A stretch of DNA of 64,000 bases, from positions 62,001-126,000 of the forward strand of contig NZ_WBMS02000007.1 of NCBI RefSeq assembly GCF_008923205.2, written 5' to 3'. Numbering within the stretch: the stretch's first letter is position 1; the number at the start of each line of letters is the position of its first letter. A program made the position numbers and the translations under genes. Positions 24,912 through 33,084 of this stretch are shown in pieces. Below the pieces are notes generated by a model. That model was not told the DNA's origin and searched no databases. It saw only the letters and a program-made list of their open reading frames with translations. This DNA is from Actinomadura physcomitrii (lineage in GTDB: Bacteria > Actinomycetota > Actinomycetes > Streptosporangiales > Streptosporangiaceae).

Positions 24912-26063
24912 TCAGTAGCTGCGCAGGCCCATGCTGCGCGCGATGCCGTTGCGCTGGATCTGGCTGGTGCCGCCCGAGATGGTGGCGACGATCGACTCCC
25001 GGTACCGGAAGCTCATGACGCTCTCGGTGGAGAACCCGTGGCCGGCGCACACCTGCATGCCGAGGCGGGCGGCGGCCACGTAGGTCTCCGACCCCTTGAG
25101 CTTCGCCATGGAGCCCTCGCGGGTGCACGGCTTGCCCTGCGCCAGCAGCCAGGCCGCCCGGTAGGCGAGCAGGCGCGCCGAGTCGATCTCGGTCTGGAGG
25201 TCGGCCATGGCGTGGGCGAGCGACTGGAAGTTGCCGATCGGGCGCCCGAAGGCGTGCCGGTCGCGCGCGAACGCCAGCATCTCGTCCAGGGTCGCCTGTG
25301 CGGCACCCAGGTAGCCGCCGGTGATGATGACCTTCTCCAGTTCGATGTTGGACAGCATCACCTTCCAGCCCTCGTCCTGGGGGCCGACGAGGTTCTCCTT
25401 GGGCACCACGACGTCGTTGAGGAACACCTCGTTGGTGCCGAGGATGTGCCGCGCCAGCGTCGGCGTGCGCCGGACCTCCACGCCCTCGGTGGACGGGTCG
25501 ATCAGCAGCAGGCTGATGCCGCCGTGCTTGGGTTCGCGCGGCCCCGTGCGCACGTAGGTCGCGATCGTCGTGTCGGGCAGCCCGGCGCCCGTGCACCAGG
25601 CCTTCTGGCCGTTGACGAGGAAGTGGCCGCCCTGGTCGTCGGCCTGCGTGCGCAGCGCGGCGGCGTCCGACCCGCTGTCGGGCTCGCTGAGCCCGACGGC
25701 GAGGCGGTGCCGTCCGGTCATGACGCGCTCGCGGATGAACGCGCGCTGGGTCTCGTTGCCCCAGCGGAACACGGTGAGCCCGGGGATGAGGACGCCGATG
25801 TAGCACATCGCGATGTCGAAGCTCGCCCTGCCCAGCTCCTCGGCGATGACGATCAGCTCGACGGGCCCGCCGCCGTCCCCGCCCTCGTCCTCGCGGAACG
25901 GCAGTGCGAACCAGCCCAGCTCGGCCATGCCCTCGAAGAGCTCGGGAGGCACCGTGGAGTGCTCGTCCCATTCCTTGGCGCGTTCGGCCGGGCACACGTC
26001 CGCGACGAACTGCCGTGCCGTCTCACGCAGCATCTCCTGCTCGTCTGTCAGGGCGAAGTCCAC
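24912..26063 (-). CDS. Acyl-CoA dehydrogenase
   Basis: 383 residues from the GTG at 26063 (MDFALTDEQEMLRETARQFV). Motifs: VGLSEPDSGSDAAALRTQAD, VNGQKAWCTGAGLPDTTIAT, RHAFGRPIGNFQSLAHAMAD, MQVCAGHGFSTESVMSFRYR and ISGGTSQIQRNGIARSMGL. Gly occupies the medium-chain Glu position, as in several other ACADs of this window. A 19-bp AT-rich element lies 26 bases upstream of the start, so it can be transcribed separately from the SDR ahead of it; the beta-lactamase-fold gene follows. Confidence 0.92.
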   Translation of the reverse strand: MDFALTDEQEMLRETARQFVADVCPAERAKEWDEHSTVPPELFEGMAELGWFALPFREDEGGDGGGPVELIVIAEELGRASFDIAMCYIGVLIPGLTVFRWGNETQRAFIRERVMTGRHRLAVGLSEPDSGSDAAALRTQADDQGGHFLVNGQKAWCTGAGLPDTTIATYVRTGPREPKHGGISLLLIDPSTEGVEVRRTPTLARHILGTNEVFLNDVVVPKENLVGPQDEGWKVMLSNIELEKVIITGGYLGAAQATLDEMLAFARDRHAFGRPIGNFQSLAHAMADLQTEIDSARLLAYRAAWLLAQGKPCTREGSMAKLKGSETYVAAARLGMQVCAGHGFSTESVMSFRYRESIVATISGGTSQIQRNGIARSMGLRSY

Positions 26064-26089
26064 GAGCGCTCCCGATCTAGAATATGGCT

Positions 26090-26108
26090 TATTTAGTTAG
26101 ATTATTTA
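26090..26108 (-). promoter_or_regulatory. 19-bp shared element, copy d
   Basis: Minus-strand reading TAAATAATCTAACTAAATA, 26 bases upstream of the ACAD start at 26063. It shares TCTAACTAAATA with the copy at 36842-36860. Confidence 0.65.
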
Positions 26109-26165
26109 CTGGATCCGGCTCCCAGCGCAAGCGGAGGAGGCCTTACCTTGCCGGCGTGCCCCATG

Positions 26166-27071
26166 TCACGCCCGGCCGCCCATGGCGCCGGCGTTGGGCG
26201 CGGCCTTCGCCACCAGCGCGGGCACGACGCCGGTGAGCGCCGCGGGGGCCCACCGCTCGCCGGAGTCCGCGGCCGGACCGTTGACCCAGCCCTCCAGGAC
26301 GGTGATCCGGTTGCCCATCGCGGCGAAGACCCGGCCCGTCACGTCCTTGGACGCCGCGGACCCCAGCCAGACCACCAGCGGGGAGATCGCCTCCGGGCTC
26401 AGGTCCGCGGTCTCGGCCGCCTGCCGCATCATCTCGATGTCCTCGGTGAGCCGGGTCATCGCCGTCGGCGCCACGGCGTTCACCGTGACGCCGTACCGCG
26501 CGAGTTCGGCGGCGGCGATGATGGTCATGCTCGCGATGCCGGCCTTGGCCGCACCGTAGTTCGTCTGCCCCACGCTCCCGAACAAGCCCGAGGGCGAGGT
26601 CGTGTTGATGACCCGGGCGTCCACGGACAGGCCCTTCTTCGCCTGCTCGCGCCAGTACGCCGCCGCATGGTGCAGGGTCGCGAACGTGCCCTTCAGGTGC
26701 ACGGCGATCACGCTGTCCCAGTCCCGCTCGGTCATCGAGAAGACCATGCGGTCCCGCAGGATGCCGGCGTTGTTGACGAGGACGTCGAGGCCGCCGAACT
26801 CCTCCACGGCCTGCCGCACCAGGCGGCCGGCTCCGTCCCAGGACGAGATGTCATCGGTGTTGGCGACCGCGGCGCCGCCGGCGGCGACGATCTCGTCGGC
26901 CACCCGCTGGGCCGGACCGCCCGACGCGCCGTCGCCGTCGCGGCCGGACCCCAGATCGTTGACGACGACCTTGGCGCCCTCCGCGGCGAACGCCAGCGCG
27001 TGCGCGCGCCCCAGGCCGTTGCCGGCTCCGGTGATGACCACGACGCGCCCGTCGCACAGTTTCTCGGACAT
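26166..27071 (-). CDS. SDR oxidoreductase, peroxisomal multifunctional enzyme (HSD17B4/Fox2)-like
   Basis: 301 residues from the ATG at 27071, with AGGAG seven bases ahead. Features of the MFE-2 dehydrogenase branch: ITGAGNGLGRAHALAFAAEG, VVVNDLGSGRDGDGASGGPA (the long insertion after the second strand), VNNAGILRDRMVFSMTERDW and VINTTSPSGLFGSVGQTNYG with YGAAKAG as YxxxK. Such enzymes oxidise (3R)-hydroxyacyl-CoAs, matching the (R)-specific MaoC hydratases of the island. A ~70-residue C-terminal tail follows the core. It sits 41 bases downstream of the SnoaL-like gene. Confidence 0.9.
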   Translation of the reverse strand: MSEKLCDGRVVVITGAGNGLGRAHALAFAAEGAKVVVNDLGSGRDGDGASGGPAQRVADEIVAAGGAAVANTDDISSWDGAGRLVRQAVEEFGGLDVLVNNAGILRDRMVFSMTERDWDSVIAVHLKGTFATLHHAAAYWREQAKKGLSVDARVINTTSPSGLFGSVGQTNYGAAKAGIASMTIIAAAELARYGVTVNAVAPTAMTRLTEDIEMMRQAAETADLSPEAISPLVVWLGSAASKDVTGRVFAAMGNRITVLEGWVNGPAADSGERWAPAALTGVVPALVAKAAPNAGAMGGRA

Positions 27072-27112
27072 ATCAGGCTCCTTCATCGGTGATGTCGCTC
27101 GAAGTCAAGGGC

Positions 27113-27694
27113 TCAGGGACGCGCCGTCAGCCGCCCGACCGACGGATCGTCCTGCCAGAAGCTCACCCAGGACGGGAAGTGCGCGGGCAGCGCGGGAGAC
27201 GGCGCTCCGTCCCAGGACCCGAAATCCACGGCCTGCGGCCTCTCGGTCACGTCGGCGGCGTACCAGTGCTTCTCGCGCCGGCGGGAGAAGAACCATTCAC
27301 CGTCGATGCGGACGTAGTCGTCGAGGTAGCAGATCGCCATCACGATCCACCGGTCCCCCACCTCGTGCTCGGCCCGGCAGTACACGACCCCGGTGGCGTG
27401 GTCGCGGTCGACGAACTCGATGCGGTGACCGCAGATCTGGTGGATCGACCGGTAGAACCCCCGGACGAGCGGCTCGATATGGCCGCGCAGGGCTTCGCGG
27501 CCGGCACCGTGCCGGCCCATGTCGACGTCCGGGCGAAAACATGCCGCCCAGGCGTCCAGATCGCGCGAATCGACCGCGATCGCATAGCGGATGGGCAGCT
27601 GGCCGATGGCCAGATGGGATTCGATCCGGTCGAGCCGGTCGTCCACGGCGTCTCTATCGGGCACTGGTGACATCCCTCGGTCGGCTTCCGACAT
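27113..27694 (-). CDS. SnoaL/NTF2-like small protein
   Basis: 193 residues from the ATG at 27694 behind GGGGGG; an in-frame ATG further upstream is weaker. NTF2 fold of the SnoaL_4 type: ESHLAIGQLPIRYAIAVDSR, DLDAWAACFRPDVDMGRHG, RSIHQICGHRIEFVDRDHA and VRIDGEWFFSRRREKHWYAA. Members include scytalone-dehydratase-like enzymes and aromatic or steroid isomerases, but many have no known activity. First gene ahead of the SDR at 26166 and divergent from the GntR regulator. Confidence 0.85.
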   Translation of the reverse strand: MSEADRGMSPVPDRDAVDDRLDRIESHLAIGQLPIRYAIAVDSRDLDAWAACFRPDVDMGRHGAGREALRGHIEPLVRGFYRSIHQICGHRIEFVDRDHATGVVYCRAEHEVGDRWIVMAICYLDDYVRIDGEWFFSRRREKHWYAADVTERPQAVDFGSWDGAPSPALPAHFPSWVSFWQDDPSVGRLTARP

Positions 27695-27732
27695 GACCCC
27701 CCGTTGACACGTCGCCCGATGATCGCTTATTG

Positions 27733-27747
27733 GACTCACTGGTAGTC
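27733..27747. promoter_or_regulatory. Candidate operator in the GntR/SnoaL divergent interval
   Basis: GACTCACTGGTAGTC has inverted arms GACT/AGTC and inner C/G. It lies 38 bases upstream of the SnoaL-like start and 43 bases before the GntR start, the usual place for a self-regulating FadR-type site. Confidence 0.4.
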
Positions 27748-27790
27748 TTGTTTGAGCTTGGCGAAATCATCTGACTGAACATCTGTTCTT

Positions 27791-28627
27791 GTGGGGGTGT
27801 GGGCGTTGGCAGAGGTGGCGCGTTCGGTGACCGGACCGGCTCCGGCTCTCGCGGCGAGGGCGGGCGCCGGTGCGCGGGCACGGGTGGGCCGCCAGGTGCG
27901 CGTGCCCAAGACGGCGGAACTGGTGGCCGGAGCCCTGCGCAGGCAGATCGTGCGGGGCGAGCTGGAACAGGGCGCCGCGCTGCCGTCGGAATCGGCGTTG
28001 ATGGAGGAGTTCGGCGTCTCCCGGCCGACGCTCCGCGAGGCGTTCCGCGTGCTGGAGTCGGAATCGCTGATCACGGTGCGCCGGGGCGTGCACGGGGGCG
28101 CCCGGGTGAGCGCGCCCGACCCCGAGGTGGCCGCGCGGTACGCGGGGCTGATCCTGGAGTACAAGGACACGACGCTGGGCGACGTCTTCCGGGCGAGCGC
28201 GATCATCGAGCCGGCGTGCGTGCGGTCGCTCGCGGAGCGGCCGTCCCAGGCCGTCGTGAAGCAGCTGCGCGAAGCGGTGGAAGCCGAGAAGGCGGCGCTG
28301 GACGACCCCGACGCGCTCGTCGAGGCGCAGGACCGCTTCCACGCGCTGGTCGTGGAACTGACCGGGAACCAGACCCTGATCCTGCTGGCGGGCATGCTGC
28401 GGTACATCGTCGACCGGGCCAACGCGGCGCACGTGGCGGAGGAGGGCGACAACCCCGAGCACACCGCGCAGGCCCGCAAGGGGCACCGGGCCCACGTGCG
28501 GCTGGTCAACCTGATCGAGGCCGGGAAGGCGGAGGAGGCGGTCAAGCTGTGGCACCGGCACATCACCGCCGCCGACGACGTCGTCAACGCCGCCGGCCCG
28601 AAGACCCTGCTGGAGCTCCTCGACTGA
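27791..28627 (+). CDS. GntR-family transcriptional regulator, FadR/FCD type
   Basis: 278 residues from the GTG at 27791; the first ~35 Ala/Arg-rich residues are unusual and a later GTG (about 27827, behind GAGG) may be the real start. Winged helix: ELVAGALRRQIVRGELEQGA, LPSESALMEEFGVSRPTLRE, SESLITVRRGVHGGARVSAP. The C-terminal FCD domain carries the metal/ligand His/Asp pattern (AQDRFHALVVELTGNQ, LWHRHITAADD). FCD regulators usually sense acids or acyl-CoAs. It divides two oppositely oriented catabolic groups and is a candidate regulator of one or both. Confidence 0.88.
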   Translation: MGVWALAEVARSVTGPAPALAARAGAGARARVGRQVRVPKTAELVAGALRRQIVRGELEQGAALPSESALMEEFGVSRPTLREAFRVLESESLITVRRGVHGGARVSAPDPEVAARYAGLILEYKDTTLGDVFRASAIIEPACVRSLAERPSQAVVKQLREAVEAEKAALDDPDALVEAQDRFHALVVELTGNQTLILLAGMLRYIVDRANAAHVAEEGDNPEHTAQARKGHRAHVRLVNLIEAGKAEEAVKLWHRHITAADDVVNAAGPKTLLELLD

Positions 28628-28648
28628 CGCGCCGGAGCCCGCGGGCGC

Positions 28649-28670
28649 GGTGACGGGCGCGCCCGTCACC
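28649..28670. terminator. Perfect 22-bp palindrome, bidirectional terminator
   Basis: Arms GGTGACGGGCG (28649-28659) and CGCCCGTCACC (28660-28670) with no spacer, between the convergent GntR and ACAD genes. Confidence 0.65.
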
Positions 28671-28689
28671 GTACCGCTCCCCACTCCGC

Positions 28690-29871
28690 TCACGCGGGCC
28701 TCGGGTCCTTCGGCAGCCCGAGCACCTTCTCGCCGATGATGTTGCGCTGGATCTCGCTCGCCCCTCCGTAGATCGTCTCGGCGAGCGAGAGCAGGAACGA
28801 GCGCTGCCGGTTGTCGAGCGCGTAGCCGTCGCCGACGATCTGGCCGCTCGCCCCCGCGATCTCCATCGCGACGTGGCCCATCGTCTGGTGCCGCGTCGAG
28901 GCGTAGAGCTTGGCCGTCGTGGCCTGGGCCCCGGGCGTGCGCCCCTGCAGCAGCTCGGCGACGGTGCGCAGGTTGGTGGTGCGCATGATCCGCACCGACA
29001 TCCAGGCGTCCAGGACGGCCCGGCGGTGCATCGGGTCGGCGAGCGCGCCCCGCTCGCGCGCCAGGTCGAGCAGGGCGTCCATCTCGCGCTCGAAGGTGAG
29101 CTGCAGCGGCAGGAGCGTCGCTCCCCGTTCGATGCCGAGCGTCCCCATCGCGGTGCGCCAGCCCTGGCCGACCTCTCCGACCACCAGGTCCGCGCGCGTC
29201 CTGGCGTTGGTGAAGAAGACCTCGGCGAACTCGTCCTGGCGGGCGAGGGAGCGGATGGGCCTGATCTCCACGCCCGGCTGGTCGGCCGGGACCAGGAGCA
29301 TGCTCAGGCCCTTGTGCCGCTGGGAGTCCGGATCGGTCCGGGCGAGGACGTAGAGCCAGTCCGCGTGCATGCCGAAGGTCGTCCAGACCTTCTGCCCGTT
29401 GATCACCCACTCGTCGCCGTCGCGTTCGGCCCTGGTGCGCACGGCGGCCAGGTCGGACCCGGCGCCCGGTTCGCTGAAGCCCTGGCCCCACAGCTCCTCG
29501 ACGGCCAGGATGCGCGGCAGGAAGCGCCGCTTCTGCTCCTCGCTGCCCATCGCCACGAGCATGGGGCCGAGCAGGTCCAGACCGTTGCCGGTGGCGCGGA
29601 AGGGCGCACCCGCCCGCGCGTACTCGTACTCGAAGACGATCTCTTCCAGCAGCCCGAGGCCCCGGCCGCCGTACTCGACGGGCCAGCCGAGACCGAGCCA
29701 GCCGCCGGCCGACAGCTCCTTGTCCCAGGCGAGCCGGACCTCCCACGCCTCCCCGTCGGTCGGCCCGCCGACGCCGCGGTGCTCGGCGAACTCGCCGACG
29801 AGGTGCTCGGCGAGCCAGGTGCGGACCTCCTCCCGGAAGTCGGCGACCCCCGGTCCGAACTGAAGTTCCAT
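28690..29871 (-). CDS. Acyl-CoA dehydrogenase, long subunit of a paired ACAD
   Basis: 393 residues from the ATG at 29871 behind GGAGG; longer frames upstream overlap the partner gene. Motifs: [60 protein letters not shown] and ETIYGGASEIQRNIIGEKVL with the tail GLPKDPRPA. This tail and the ~390-aa size match the long subunit of actinobacterial alpha2-beta2 enzymes (FadE26/FadE29-like in steroid side-chain degradation). The ~370-aa partner gene ends 41 bases upstream. Substrate in this strain unknown. Confidence 0.92.
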   Translation of the reverse strand: MELQFGPGVADFREEVRTWLAEHLVGEFAEHRGVGGPTDGEAWEVRLAWDKELSAGGWLGLGWPVEYGGRGLGLLEEIVFEYEYARAGAPFRATGNGLDLLGPMLVAMGSEEQKRRFLPRILAVEELWGQGFSEPGAGSDLAAVRTRAERDGDEWVINGQKVWTTFGMHADWLYVLARTDPDSQRHKGLSMLLVPADQPGVEIRPIRSLARQDEFAEVFFTNARTRADLVVGEVGQGWRTAMGTLGIERGATLLPLQLTFEREMDALLDLARERGALADPMHRRAVLDAWMSVRIMRTTNLRTVAELLQGRTPGAQATTAKLYASTRHQTMGHVAMEIAGASGQIVGDGYALDNRQRSFLLSLAETIYGGASEIQRNIIGEKVLGLPKDPRPA

Positions 29872-29912
29872 CACGGTTTCCTCCTCGCGCGCCGCAGGGC
29901 CGGGCGCTGACG

Positions 29913-31031
29913 TCAGATGCCCAGCTCGGCGGCCAGGAGCGAACGATGATGGGCGGGAGTGCCCAGGAAGACCTCGGAGCTCTTGGCCCGCTTGAAGTAC
30001 AGGTGGGCGGGGTGCTCCCAGGTGAAGCCGATGGCGCCGTGGATCTGCACGCTGCCGCTCGCGACCTGCGTGAACATCTCCGAGCAGTACACCTTCGCCA
30101 GCGCCGCCGCGGTGCGGACCTCGGCCTCGTCGTGCGCGTCGAGCACCCACAGCCCCCCGTAGGCGGCGGAGCGCGCCGACTCCAGCTCGGTCAGGAGGTC
30201 GGCGCACAGGTGCTTGATCCCCTGGTACGAGCCGATCGGCCGGCCGTACTGCTCGCGGACCTTGGCGTACTCGACGGCGGTGTCCAGGGCCGCCGCCGCG
30301 CCGCCCACCTGCTCCGCCGCGAGCAGGATCGCCGCGGTGGCCAGCGCCCGCTCGATGCCCGGCCAGGCCCCGCCCTCCTCGCCGATCAGCCGCGCGGGCG
30401 TGTTGAAGAACTCGAGCCGCGCCTGCCCCCGCGTCTGGTCGAGGGTCGGCAGCGCGGTCCTTTCGAGTCCCCGCGCGGCCCCGTCCACGGCGAACAGGCT
30501 GACGCCCCGCTCGGTGCGCGCCGCGACCAGGAGCAGGTCGGCGAGGTGCCCGTCCGGGACGTAGGTCTTGGCGCCCGCGAGGGTCCAGCCGCCGTTCCGA
30601 GCGGACGCGGCGAGCTGGACTCCCGCCTCGGTCCAGGCGCCGCCCTCCTCCGTCAGCGCGAGCGTCGCCACCGTGCCGCCCGCGCAGATGCCGGGCAGGT
30701 AGTCCTTGGCGGCCTGCTCGTCGCCGCAGCGCAGGAGCGTCTCGGCCGCCAGGGCGACGGTCGCGAAGTAGGGGGCGCACAGCAGCGCCCGGCCCATCTC
30801 CTCGAAGACGACACCGAGCTCGGCGTAGCCGAAGCCGGAGCCGCCCAGTTCCTCGGGAACGGCGAGCCCCTGCAGCCCGAGATCCCCGCCGAGCCGCCGC
30901 CACACGTCCGGGTCGTAGCCCTCGCCGCTCTCGGCGATGCGGCGCACGTCGTTCTCGGTCGAGTACCGCGCGAAGAACGACCGCAGGGTGGCGCGGAGCT
31001 CGTCCTGTTCCTCGCTGAAGCTGAAGTCCAT
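29913..31031 (-). CDS. Acyl-CoA dehydrogenase, short subunit of a paired ACAD
   Basis: 372 residues from the ATG at 31031 (MDFSFSEEQDELRATLRSFF). The middle domain is degenerate relative to long ACADs (ATLALTEEGGAWTEAGVQL, LAGAKTYVPDGHLADLLLVA). The C-terminal domain keeps EYAKVREQYGRPIGSYQGIK and IHGAIGFTWEHPAHLYFKRA. The C-terminal Glu motif of homomeric ACADs is replaced by SSEVFLGTPAHHRSLL. This is the short subunit type (FadE27/FadE28-like) and most likely forms alpha2-beta2 with the product of 28690. Confidence 0.92.
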   Translation of the reverse strand: MDFSFSEEQDELRATLRSFFARYSTENDVRRIAESGEGYDPDVWRRLGGDLGLQGLAVPEELGGSGFGYAELGVVFEEMGRALLCAPYFATVALAAETLLRCGDEQAAKDYLPGICAGGTVATLALTEEGGAWTEAGVQLAASARNGGWTLAGAKTYVPDGHLADLLLVAARTERGVSLFAVDGAARGLERTALPTLDQTRGQARLEFFNTPARLIGEEGGAWPGIERALATAAILLAAEQVGGAAAALDTAVEYAKVREQYGRPIGSYQGIKHLCADLLTELESARSAAYGGLWVLDAHDEAEVRTAAALAKVYCSEMFTQVASGSVQIHGAIGFTWEHPAHLYFKRAKSSEVFLGTPAHHRSLLAAELGI

Positions 31032-31060
31032 GGTCGTGTTCCCTCGTCTCGTCCCGCGGT

Positions 31061-31840
31061 TCAGCGGCCCTGGAAGTCGGGCTCGCGCCGTTCGCGGAAC
31101 GCCTTCAGCCCTTCCTCGCGGTCCAGCGTGGTGAACAGCGTGGACACGGTCTCCCGCTCGTAGCCGATCGCGGTGTGCAGCTCCAGCGGGAGCCCGCGGT
31201 CGACGAGCCGCTTGCCCGCCTCCAGGGCGCGAGGGGCGCCGGCCGCCAGCCGCCCGGCCAGCTCCAGCGCGGTCTTCAGCGCCCCGCCGGACTCGGCGAG
31301 CTCGTTGACGAGGCCGATCTCGTGGCCCCGCTCGGCGGAGATCGGCTCCCCGGTGAGGATCATCTGCTTGGCGACCGCCGGCGGGGCGAGCCGCGGGAGC
31401 CGCTGCGTCCCGCCGGCACCCGGCAGGACGCCGAGCTTCATCTCCGGGACGCCCAGCCTCGCGCCCTCCTCGGCGACCCGCAGGTCGCACGAGAGCGTGA
31501 GCTCGAAGCCGCCGCCGAAGGCGAACCCGTGGATCGCGGCCACCGACGGCTTCGGGAACTCCTCCAGCCGCGCGAAGACGTCCGTGGTGCGGTGCACGAA
31601 GGCCCGGAAGTCGTACGCCGTCGCGCATTGGGAGATCTCGTCGAGGTCCGCGCCGGCGGAGAACGCCCGGCCGGCTCCCGCGATGACCAGCACGCGCACC
31701 CGGTCGTCGTCGCGGAGCCGGTCCAGCTCGGCCTCCAGCGCGTCCAGCGTCGGCGTTCCGATGGCGTTCAGCTTGTCGGGCCTGTTCAGGGTGAGGACGG
31801 CGACGCGGTCGCGCACCTCGCTCGTCAGGACGTCGGTCAT
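31061..31840 (-). CDS. Enoyl-CoA hydratase/isomerase family protein
   Basis: 259 residues from the ATG at 31840, with GAGGAG ahead. It is the most canonical crotonase of the window: AVLTLNRPDKLNAIGTPTLD, GAGRAFSAGADLDEISQ, HGFAFGGGFELTLSCDLRVA and LGVPEMKLGVLPGAGGTQRL, with the first catalytic Glu in place; the second position reads Gln (AKQMILTGE). The gene lies between an SDR (11 bases upstream) and the paired ACADs (29 bases downstream), so dehydrogenation, hydration and oxidation are encoded consecutively. Confidence 0.92.
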   Translation of the reverse strand: MTDVLTSEVRDRVAVLTLNRPDKLNAIGTPTLDALEAELDRLRDDDRVRVLVIAGAGRAFSAGADLDEISQCATAYDFRAFVHRTTDVFARLEEFPKPSVAAIHGFAFGGGFELTLSCDLRVAEEGARLGVPEMKLGVLPGAGGTQRLPRLAPPAVAKQMILTGEPISAERGHEIGLVNELAESGGALKTALELAGRLAAGAPRALEAGKRLVDRGLPLELHTAIGYERETVSTLFTTLDREEGLKAFRERREPDFQGR

Positions 31841-31851
31841 CGGGACGCTCC

Positions 31852-32607
31852 TCACACCATCGTCAGGCCGCCGCTGACCGACAGCGTCTGGCCGGTCATG
31901 TACGCGGCGTCGGCGGTGGCGAGGAAGGCGACGACGCCCGCGATCTCGGCCGGCTCGGCCGCGCGGCGGAGCGGGATGGAGCGGATCGTCGCGTCGTACA
32001 TCTTCTGGCTGTACTCCGCGACCTGCCCCAGGAGGGCGGTGTCGGTCGGGCCGGGGCACACCGTGTTCACGGTGACGCCGTTCCTGGCCACCTCGCGGGC
32101 CAGCGCCTTGCCGAAGGCGATCACGCCGCCCTTGGTGGCGGAGTAGACCACCTCGCCCGACGACCCGACCCGGCCGGCGTCCGACGCGATGTTGATGATC
32201 TTGCCGGCACCGCGCTCGATCATGGCGTCGAGGACGGCGCGGGTCACCGTGACGGTGCCCCTGAGGTTGACCGAGATGATCCGGTCCCACTCCTCCTCGG
32301 TGCTGTCCACGAACCGCTTGACCACGTCCACGGCGGCGTTGTTGACCAGGACGTCGATCGGGCCGAGCCGGTCGGCGACCTCCGCCACCGCCGCGCGGAC
32401 CGCCGTGCCGTCCGAGACGTCGGCGGCCACGCCGGCCGTCCGCGCCCCGTGCCGCTCGGCGACCGCGGCGGCGGTCTTCGCGGCGGACTCGGCGTCCAGA
32501 TCGCATACGCCGACGGCGGCGCCGCGGGCGGCCAGCGCGTCCGCGATGGCCGCCCCGATGCCGCGTCCGGCGCCGGTGACCAGGGCGACCCTGCCCTCCA
32601 GTTCCAC
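31852..32607 (-). CDS. SDR oxidoreductase, FabG-like
   Basis: 251 residues (MELEGRVALVTGAGRGIGAA). All motifs are intact: VCDLDAESAAK, VLVNNAAVDVVKRF, INIASDAGRVGSSGEVVYSA with YSATKGG as YxxxK, TVCPGPTDTALLG and AYMTGQTLSVSGGLTMV. GAGGA precedes the ATG at 32607. First gene of an operon SDR-crotonase-short ACAD-long ACAD. The 19-bp AT-rich element lies 39-57 bases upstream. It likely performs the second oxidation of the beta-oxidation-like cycle. Confidence 0.92.
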   Translation of the reverse strand: MELEGRVALVTGAGRGIGAAIADALAARGAAVGVCDLDAESAAKTAAAVAERHGARTAGVAADVSDGTAVRAAVAEVADRLGPIDVLVNNAAVDVVKRFVDSTEEEWDRIISVNLRGTVTVTRAVLDAMIERGAGKIINIASDAGRVGSSGEVVYSATKGGVIAFGKALAREVARNGVTVNTVCPGPTDTALLGQVAEYSQKMYDATIRSIPLRRAAEPAEIAGVVAFLATADAAYMTGQTLSVSGGLTMV

Positions 32608-32645
32608 GTGTCCTCCTGAACGTCTATGTGCCCGACACGGGCCAC

Positions 32646-32664
32646 AATACAGTTAAATGATTAA
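32646..32664 (-). promoter_or_regulatory. 19-bp shared element, copy e
   Basis: Minus-strand reading TTAATCATTTAACTGTATT, upstream of the SDR operon (start 32607). Its first 13 bases match copy b at 14173. Confidence 0.6.
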
Positions 32665-32670
32665 AAGACG

Positions 32671-33084
32671 TTAATCGTCCGCTGCGCGAGCGTCGGCCGG
32701 CACGAAGTAGGGCAGCGTGATCGACTCGTCGAGGGGCCGGAACGACACCTGGACCGGGAGCCCGGTCGCCACCTCGTCCGGCTCGACGTCCACGACATGG
32801 GAGAGCAGGGCCCCGCCGTCGTCCAGGTCGATCACGGCGAGGGCGAACGGGACGTCGAAGCCGGGCCCCGGGGCGCGGTGGACGACGGTGACCGCGTACA
32901 CCACTCCCCGCCCGCTCGACGGCTCATAGCTCCATGTCGCCGACATGCAGTTCGGGCAGACGGGCTCCGGGACGAAGAACCTCGTCCCGCAGTCCGCGCA
33001 GCGGGGGATGAGGAGCTCGCCGCGGCGGGTCCCCTCCCAGAACGGCTGTGACAGCTCCGTGGGCACGGGCGTCGGCCGGGTCAT
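32671..33084 (-). CDS. DUF35 protein (rubredoxin-like Zn ribbon plus OB fold)
   Basis: 137 residues from the ATG at 33084, which overlaps the thiolase-like stop (ATGA). PFWEGTRRGELLIPRCADCG starts the Zn ribbon, with four Cys in RCADCGTRFFVPEPVCPNC. The OB domain follows (VYAVTVVHRAPGPGFDVPFA, VQVSFRPLDE). DUF35 proteins bind acyl-CoA and form obligate complexes with thiolase-like partners, for example the ChsH2 DUF35 domain with the Ltp2 retro-aldolase. Overlap with the partner gene here implies a 1:1 complex. Confidence 0.9.
   Translation of the reverse strand: MTRPTPVPTELSQPFWEGTRRGELLIPRCADCGTRFFVPEPVCPNCMSATWSYEPSSGRGVVYAVTVVHRAPGPGFDVPFALAVIDLDDGGALLSHVVDVEPDEVATGLPVQVSFRPLDESITLPYFVPADARAADD

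Noticed and set aside
23694..26096. 800-codon plus-strand open frame
   Set aside because: Antisense to the beta-lactamase-fold and ACAD genes; composition typical of high-GC shadow frames.
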